The position numbers were made by a program, and so were the translations under genes. A stretch of DNA of 7,179 nt from Candidatus Eiseniibacteriota bacterium (lineage in GTDB: Bacteria; Joyebacterota; Joyebacteria; Joyebacterales; Joyebacteraceae): positions 1 to 7,179 of the forward strand of contig DAOWCM010000111.1 in the NCBI GenBank assembly GCA_030639555.1. Reading direction: 5' to 3'. The notes under the pieces were generated by a model that saw only the letters and a program-made list of their open reading frames with translations, was not told the DNA's origin and did not search any database. Below, piece after piece: positions 6,413 through 7,179 of this stretch. The stretch's first letter is position 1; every line of letters starts with the position of its first letter.

Positions 6413-6443
6413 CGATGCGCACGGCTCATTGACAACTGGAGAT

Positions 6444-6815
6444 GGGGGCGATCTGGTTTCGACGAGGGTGAGAGAAACACGGATGGCATGTCGAGGTCCC
6501 GTTGGCTCGTAAAACAAACGGGGAATTTTCAACTGCCGACTATACACCGGCATACGTCTGCTAACTAGTTCCACTAGTTAAGTAAGACGCGTCCCACCCG
6601 GTTTGGCCCGTGGTGCCGGGATGGGGCGTCGCTTACACGGGCTAGTTTCCGACCTTGACCGCTGGGTGAGGAAGCGAAGCAATCACGGCGGCTGGCGTCC
6701 TGGGTATCCCGCCCGTTGGAGACCCGGGAAGCGAGATCTAAACATCGGGCTACGCATGTAGATGTCCGTGCGGAACCACTTTCGGACGCGGGTTCGATTC
6801 CCGCCGCCTCCACCA
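6444..6815 (+). ncRNA. ssrA: Transfer-messenger RNA (tmRNA, one-piece)
   Basis: tmRNA with SmpB rescues stalled ribosomes and adds a degradation tag. The 5' acceptor GGGGGCG (6444-6450) pairs with CGCCTCC (6805-6811), followed by A6812 and encoded CCA. The conserved 5' block CTGGTTTCGACG and GGATGGCATG are present, and the T-arm GCGGG-TTCGATT-CCCGC is intact. Pseudoknot 1 uses CCCGTT (6498-6503) with AACGGG (6517-6522). Downstream of the tag are an 8-bp hairpin TAACTAGT/ACTAGTTA (6562-6580) and a textbook pseudoknot: stem GACGC-CCCA-CCCGG (6586-6601) with CCGGG-TGGG-GCGTC (6616-6630), whose loop GCCCGTG (6606-6612) pairs with CACGGGC (6636-6642). The length of 372 bases is normal. It is a single-piece, unpermuted tmRNA with an unusual tag. 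Confidence 0.97.
6535..6564 (+). other. tmRNA tag reading frame (proposed tag ADYTPAYVC)
   Basis: By analogy with the Thermus and Bacillus tmRNAs, where translation resumes right after ..AACT on a G-starting codon, the resume codon is GCC (Ala, 6535-6537) after TTCAACT. The frame reads Ala-Asp-Tyr-Thr-Pro-Ala-Tyr-Val-Cys and stops at TAA (6562-6564), at the base of the helix that normally carries the tag stop codon. The other frames give a basic peptide ending at TAG 6566-6568 or a long frame running to 6581, which look less like tags. The placement is inferred, and the ending is atypical. Confidence 0.6.
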
Positions 6816-6823
6816 GTACATAG

Positions 6824-6856
6824 AGAAGGCCCCGGTCACTGTGACCGGGGCCTTCT
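6824..6856. terminator. Long palindrome between ssrA and the convergent gene, probable two-way terminator
   Basis: AGAAGGCCCCGGTCAC (6824-6839) and its exact reverse complement (6841-6856) flank a single T. Realistically this is a 14-bp stem with a five-base loop. It starts nine bases after the tmRNA CCA and lies 26 bases beyond the stop codon of the minus-strand gene, so it can serve both strands. Each side ends in CCTTCT, but neither has a long T-run, so termination strength is uncertain. Confidence 0.75.
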
Positions 6857-6881
6857 GCTGTAATCTGCTGCCTATACAGTT

Positions 6882-7179
6882 CTAGCGGTACAACGCCTTG
6901 ATGCTGGCCCAGGACTGCTCCTCGACCGGCGAAATCTGGAGGTCGATGCAGCCGCAGACCTCGTGCGGCGGCTCGCCCCAGATGTCACCCTTCAGGCACC
7001 AGTAGATGGGGATGCCGTAGAGCTGCGCGGCGACCGTCAAGTCGACCGAGACCGTCGTGTACTCGCCACCGTAGAGCTCGCCGTAGCCGCCGTCGTTGTC
7101 GAGCCACATGGCCGTCGGGCCGTCCGGGACCATCATGTCCCAGCTGGGACGGATGGGGTCGGCGACGATCGGCACGTAA
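6882..7179 (-). CDS. Hypothetical, probably secreted protein, C-terminal part only
   Basis: The frame is open to the right edge of the window, so the N-terminus lies outside; the GTG at 7175-7173 is internal-looking, since the frame continues upstream without a stop. About 99 residues are visible. I do not recognise the family. The segment is acidic, aromatic-rich and glycine-rich (DNDGGYGELYGGEY) with a strand-like stretch TTVSVDLTVAAQLYGIPIYW and three cysteines near the end (WC, then CGC), which suits an exported beta-rich protein. It ends EEQSWASIKALYR. From memory, Ser-Trp-Gly-x-Ile-Lys-x-Leu-Tyr-Arg endings recur on unrelated secreted proteins of some FCB-related candidate phyla, but I cannot verify this here. 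It converges on ssrA across the shared palindrome. Confidence 0.65.
   Translation of the reverse strand, partial: YVPIVADPIRPSWDMMVPDGPTAMWLDNDGGYGELYGGEYTTVSVDLTVAAQLYGIPIYWCLKGDIWGEPPHEVCGCIDLQISPVEEQSWASIKALYR

Noticed and set aside
6429..6434. Second TTGACA near ssrA as an alternative promoter
   Set aside because: A matching -10 box would fall inside the mature tmRNA (about 6452) and none is present; the 6358-6386 promoter is complete.
6574..6813. Minus-strand frame beginning MEAAGIEPAS
   Set aside because: It is antisense to the 3' half of tmRNA. The GIEPAS string comes from the tRNA-like T-arm and is a known misannotation pattern.

Overview
This is a GC-rich bacterial chromosomal window with mostly housekeeping content. 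It holds four tRNA genes, an ssb gene, a three-gene sugar/adenylate cluster, a two-gene membrane iron-sulfur/HMA-like pair, a complete tmRNA gene, and the 3' end of an unrecognised gene on the minus strand. No mobile element, CRISPR array or prophage was seen. All four tRNAs and the tmRNA encode their 3' CCA. The high GC content, the one-piece tmRNA and the C-terminal Ser-Trp-x-x-Ile-Lys-x-Leu-Tyr-Arg ending of the last protein fit a poorly cultured lineage near the FCB group (for example Eisenbacteria, Krumholzibacteriota or Latescibacterota). That placement is inference and is weakly supported.

Positions 1-1113: tRNA-Pro(TGG, 5' end cut by the window), tRNA-Arg(TCT) and tRNA-His(GTG) are followed by a 260-base GC-rich gap with hairpins, then ssb, then tRNA-Lys(CTT). 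The only convincing terminator of the block follows tRNA-Lys, so ssb may lie inside a tRNA transcription unit.

Positions 1208-5036: a TTGACA-17-TAGACT promoter sits so close to the first ATG that the mRNA would be nearly or fully leaderless. It drives a GT4 glycosyltransferase, a PaaK/CapK-like adenylate-forming enzyme and a second GT4 glycosyltransferase, all co-oriented and tightly spaced. Such trios are typical of polysaccharide or glycoconjugate loci. The sugar donors and the acid activated by the adenylating enzyme cannot be read from the sequence. The third gene lacks a good ATG/GTG/TTG start, but an ideal Shine-Dalgarno stands before a CTG codon.

Positions 5135-6307: a four-helix NapH-like membrane ferredoxin with two 4Fe-4S motifs and three C-x3-C-P motifs is followed 18 bases later by a membrane-anchored HMA-fold protein whose C-x-x-C metal site is reduced to C-x-x-T. 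They probably form a redox or metal-handling pair.

Positions 6358-6856: a second TTGACA-17-TAGATT promoter, a tandem 14-base repeat and a leader hairpin precede ssrA. The tmRNA folds normally, but the tag I read ends in Tyr-Val-Cys instead of the usual Leu-Ala-Ala type. A long palindrome then separates ssrA from the convergent minus-strand gene and may terminate both.
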